From the NCBI GenBank assembly GCA_031270145.1, contig JAISYD010000206.1, positions 1-8,933 of the forward strand: 8,933 bases of DNA. Direction: 5' to 3'. A program made the translations under genes and the position numbers. This DNA is from Planctomycetota bacterium (GTDB lineage Bacteria > Planctomycetota > SZUA-567). Under the pieces are notes generated by a model. It ran no database searches. It worked only from the letters and a program-made list of their open reading frames with translations, and was not told the DNA's origin. Below are positions 6,873 to 8,933 of the stretch, piece after piece (the first letter of the stretch is position 1; each line of letters opens with the position of its first letter).

Positions 6873-8426
6873 ATGACGGACAACACGGGCGGATCCCGTG
6901 ATTTGGAAAGGGCGTCCCCGGCCGAGATGAATGTCGATCCCGGACAGGTTCTCCGCTATATTGAGGCGCTGGACGGGCTGCACTGCCATTCAGTGATGGT
7001 GCTCAGGAAAGGGAAGGTCATAACGGAGGGTTGGTGGAAGCCTTATCGCTCCGGTTACGAGCATATTCTCTATTCCGTGAGCAAAAGCTTCGTTTCCATG
7101 GCGATCGGCTTTGCGGTGCAAGAGCGTCTTTTATCGCTGGATGAGCGGTTGGTCGACATTTTCGGCGATGTTTTCCCCTGCGAACCCTGCGGCAATATGG
7201 TGAGGGCGCGGATCAGGCACCTTCTCACCATGTCGCTTGGCCACAAAGGCGTCACGGATTTGGATTTCTATCAGTCGGGAGATTGGCTCCGGGAGGCCCT
7301 TTTCCACTATTTGGAAACCGAGCCGGGAACGAATTTCTTCTATGACAACCGTTGCACCTTCCTGAGCTGCGCGATATTGCAAAAACGCGCCGGCATGACT
7401 GTGCACGACTACTTGAGGCCGCGCTTGTTCGAGCCGCTTGGCATAACCGGCACGAGTTGGGAAACCAATTCCGCCGGCATCAACGCCGGCGGTTGGGGTC
7501 TAAGAGCCAAGACGGAGGATCTCGCCCGTTTCGGACTTTTCCTCCAGCAACGCGGGGCGTGGGGCGGGAAACAGTTGTTGTCGGGGAAATGGATAGACGA
7601 GGCGTCGGCCCGCCATATTGACACCAGGGGCAAAAGCGTTTTGGCGGCGGAGGATTGCTGGCGGGGTTACGGCTACCTCTTTTGGCGCTCATCCTTCCCC
7701 GGTGCGTATCGGGGCGACGGCGCTCTAGGGCAATCCGTGATCGTCATGCCGGATCAGGAAATGGTGGTGGCCATAACCGCCGGGAACGGCGCCAGGGCGG
7801 GTTTGCTGGAAAGGACCTGGGACACCTTGTGCCCCGGCATTGATTCCTGCGGGCGCGGCGACTCCGGGACGGAGGCGGAGCAGGCTCTCCTGGACGCCAA
7901 GTTGGCGTCATTGACCATTCCGCACCCGGAGGGAAAGCCCGGGCTGCGGTTGTCCGCCTTGAAATATTCCGGCCAAGCCTACCGCATGGCGCCAAATAAG
8001 CTGGGAATAACCAAATTGTCGGTGCAATTTGGCGATATTGACGATATAACGCTCTGGATAGGCGAGTCCGTCCTTCGCCTTCGGGCCGGCCATGGAGAAT
8101 GGGAGGAGACCGACACCGGGCTTCAACCCGGCGATCCCTCCGACGTGGTTCTGCTTTTCCATAAAAACGTCGCGGGATCGGCCGCTTGGAGAGGGGACGA
8201 ATATGTGCTCAAACTGGCCTATACGCGCACCCCATACGTTGATGCCCTGCGTTTACGCTTTGACGCCGCCGGGGTGACCGGAGAATATGAATGCCATCCC
8301 GTTTTCCCCACCCGCGCCGGTCTTGTCGAATTGATGGGAAGGCCGGAAAGCCAATCGGAGAGACTGGGGGAGACGCCGCCGTTGACGGGGGCGTCCAGGC
8401 GCCAGGATGGGTTCATTCCGCCTTGA
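6873..8426 (+). CDS. Cytoplasmic serine hydrolase, beta-lactamase/class C family, with extra C-terminal domain
   Basis: Member of the beta-lactamase-related serine hydrolases (Pfam PF00144, COG1680), which include esterases, D-aminopeptidases and the nylon-oligomer hydrolase NylB. With the start used it has 517 residues. The catalytic pattern is complete: SVSK (Ser68 nucleophile, Lys71) in ILYSVSKSF, Tyr157-Asp-Asn159 in FFYDNR, and GALGQ (Q287) in the third-motif position. HLLTMSLGH at 116-124 is a further family mark. Residues about 340-500 form an additional beta-rich domain of unknown role. No signal peptide is seen, so the enzyme should work in the cytoplasm on an imported compound. Start choice: ATG 6873 has GGAG 5 bases upstream. 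ATG 6852 (GGAGG only 4 bases upstream) and ATG 6861 are alternatives that add up to 7 residues. A TTG at 6813 inside dctM is unlikely. Position directly after dctM points to a shared substrate pathway. Confidence 0.9.
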   Translation: MTDNTGGSRDLERASPAEMNVDPGQVLRYIEALDGLHCHSVMVLRKGKVITEGWWKPYRSGYEHILYSVSKSFVSMAIGFAVQERLLSLDERLVDIFGDVFPCEPCGNMVRARIRHLLTMSLGHKGVTDLDFYQSGDWLREALFHYLETEPGTNFFYDNRCTFLSCAILQKRAGMTVHDYLRPRLFEPLGITGTSWETNSAGINAGGWGLRAKTEDLARFGLFLQQRGAWGGKQLLSGKWIDEASARHIDTRGKSVLAAEDCWRGYGYLFWRSSFPGAYRGDGALGQSVIVMPDQEMVVAITAGNGARAGLLERTWDTLCPGIDSCGRGDSGTEAEQALLDAKLASLTIPHPEGKPGLRLSALKYSGQAYRMAPNKLGITKLSVQFGDIDDITLWIGESVLRLRAGHGEWEETDTGLQPGDPSDVVLLFHKNVAGSAAWRGDEYVLKLAYTRTPYVDALRLRFDAAGVTGEYECHPVFPTRAGLVELMGRPESQSERLGETPPLTGASRRQDGFIPP

Positions 8427-8450
8427 CAACCCGAACCCAAGGCATATCAT
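8423..8450 (+). promoter_or_regulatory. Strong sigma-70-type promoter for the GntR regulator
   Basis: A perfect TTGACA (8423-8428) overlaps the hydrolase stop codon. TATCAT (8445-8450, 5/6 to consensus) follows after a 16-base spacer. TATCAT is repeated at once (8451-8456). Transcription would begin near 8457, giving a leader of about 46 bases to the ATG at 8503. The fit is good enough to suggest that the regulator is transcribed independently of the TRAP operon. Confidence 0.65.
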
Positions 8451-8502
8451 TATCATAAAGATGCGTTCAGTCTCCTTCCCACGATTGGAATGGCCGGGAT
8501 AT

Positions 8503-8933
8503 ATGAGTACTTACTATAAGGGGCAGCTTTCAATTACCGATGAGGTCTATAACCGGATTATGTCCCGGATCGCGGACGGAATCTGGCGGGAAGGAGATAA
8601 ACTCCCATCTGAAAATATGTTGTGCAAAAAATTCTCCGTCAGCCGGGTAAGCGTCAGAGCCGCCATGCAGAGGTTGAAGGCGCATGGCTACATAAGCACG
8701 CGACACAGCGTGGGTTCCTTTGTCGCCTCTCCCCGCGAAAACGATGCGCTTGCCAAGTCGGCCAGCGATATAACCGGTCGCGACTACCTTGAGTTGTTTG
8801 AATTCAGGCAAGCTATGGAATTGCGGGCCATCGACCTGTACGTCATCCGCGCCAGCGATAGCGAGAAAGAGGATCTGCAAAAATGCGCCGATGGCATGTC
8901 CGCAAACACCAATGAGCTGCGGGAATTCACCAA
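8503..8933 (+). CDS. GntR-family transcriptional regulator, FadR/FCD subfamily, 3'-truncated
   Basis: DNA-binding repressor or activator; 143 residues are visible before the right edge. Residues about 12-75 are a GntR winged helix: EVYNRIMSRIADGIWREGDKL, then PSENMLCKKFSVSRVSVRAAM (recognition helix region S47-R57), then the wing HGYISTRHSVGSFV. From about residue 94, DYLELFEFRQAMELRAIDL begins a C-terminal FCD effector domain (all-helical, often metal-containing, binding organic acids); FEFRxxxE is typical of this subfamily. Most of that domain is outside. I prefer ATG 8503 over the in-frame ATG 8461, because the promoter predicts a transcript start near 8457, which would leave 8461 almost without a leader. 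GGGA stands 3 bases before 8503, a weak ribosome site. Base composition is less GC-rich than dnaE. It probably controls the upstream TRAP-hydrolase genes. Confidence 0.92.
   Translation, partial: MSTYYKGQLSITDEVYNRIMSRIADGIWREGDKLPSENMLCKKFSVSRVSVRAAMQRLKAHGYISTRHSVGSFVASPRENDALAKSASDITGRDYLELFEFRQAMELRAIDLYVIRASDSEKEDLQKCADGMSANTNELREFT

Noticed and set aside
6873..8426. The hydrolase as an antibiotic-resistance beta-lactamase
   Set aside because: It carries the general SxxK fold family, but it has no signal peptide, shows GALGQ instead of the KTG motif of true class C enzymes, and sits in a transport operon. A metabolic hydrolase is far more likely.
8461..8502. ATG at 8461 as the regulator start
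   Set aside because: It is in frame, but only about 4 bases from the predicted transcript start and without a ribosome binding site. The added 14 residues do not resemble GntR N-termini.
1..8933. Search for CRISPR arrays, tRNA or rRNA genes, transposases, integrases, toxin-antitoxin pairs and phage genes
   Set aside because: No regularly spaced repeats, cloverleaf sequences, conserved rRNA segments or matching protein motifs were seen on either strand by eye.

Overview
The window comes from a GC-rich, probably Gram-negative bacterium. Every gene is on the + strand and spacing is tight. A deltaproteobacterial (Desulfobacterota-like) host is my low-confidence guess, based on the general look of DnaE and a TRAP transporter beside a GntR regulator. 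No taxonomic marker settles it.

Left part (1-3584), housekeeping. The C-terminal two thirds of the replicative DNA polymerase III alpha subunit (DnaE) enters from the left edge. Ten bases later comes a 212-residue single-pass membrane protein with a HEAT-like alpha-helical tail. It overlaps by 4 bases (GTGA) a 199-residue flavodoxin-fold NAD(P)H/FMN oxidoreductase with an Isf-like cysteine cluster. These three look like one transcription unit, closed by a strong GC hairpin at 3615-3655.

Middle (3585-3874), control region. About 290 bases without a credible gene. It holds the hairpin, an AT-rich promoter-like stretch, a perfect 9-bp tandem repeat (ACTGGTAAT twice) and a second pair of short direct repeats. 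Base composition changes sharply here.

Right part (3875-8933), a substrate-uptake module. It encodes a complete three-part TRAP transporter: a lipoprotein solute-binding protein (DctP family), a small membrane subunit (DctQ) and a large membrane subunit (DctM). A 517-residue serine hydrolase of the beta-lactamase/class C family follows at once, with no signal peptide, so it should act in the cytoplasm. Last is a GntR-type regulator (FadR/FCD subfamily), cut by the right edge. It appears to have its own promoter, whose perfect TTGACA -35 box overlaps the hydrolase stop codon. The simplest reading is that TRAP imports a carboxylated compound carrying an ester, amide or similar bond, the hydrolase cleaves it inside the cell, and the GntR protein senses the compound or product and controls the locus. 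The substrate cannot be read from the sequence. I see no mobile element, CRISPR array, tRNA or rRNA, and no clear previously undescribed defence or biosynthetic system. The TRAP-hydrolase-regulator module, its candidate operators and the dnaE-linked membrane protein are the parts most worth a second look.
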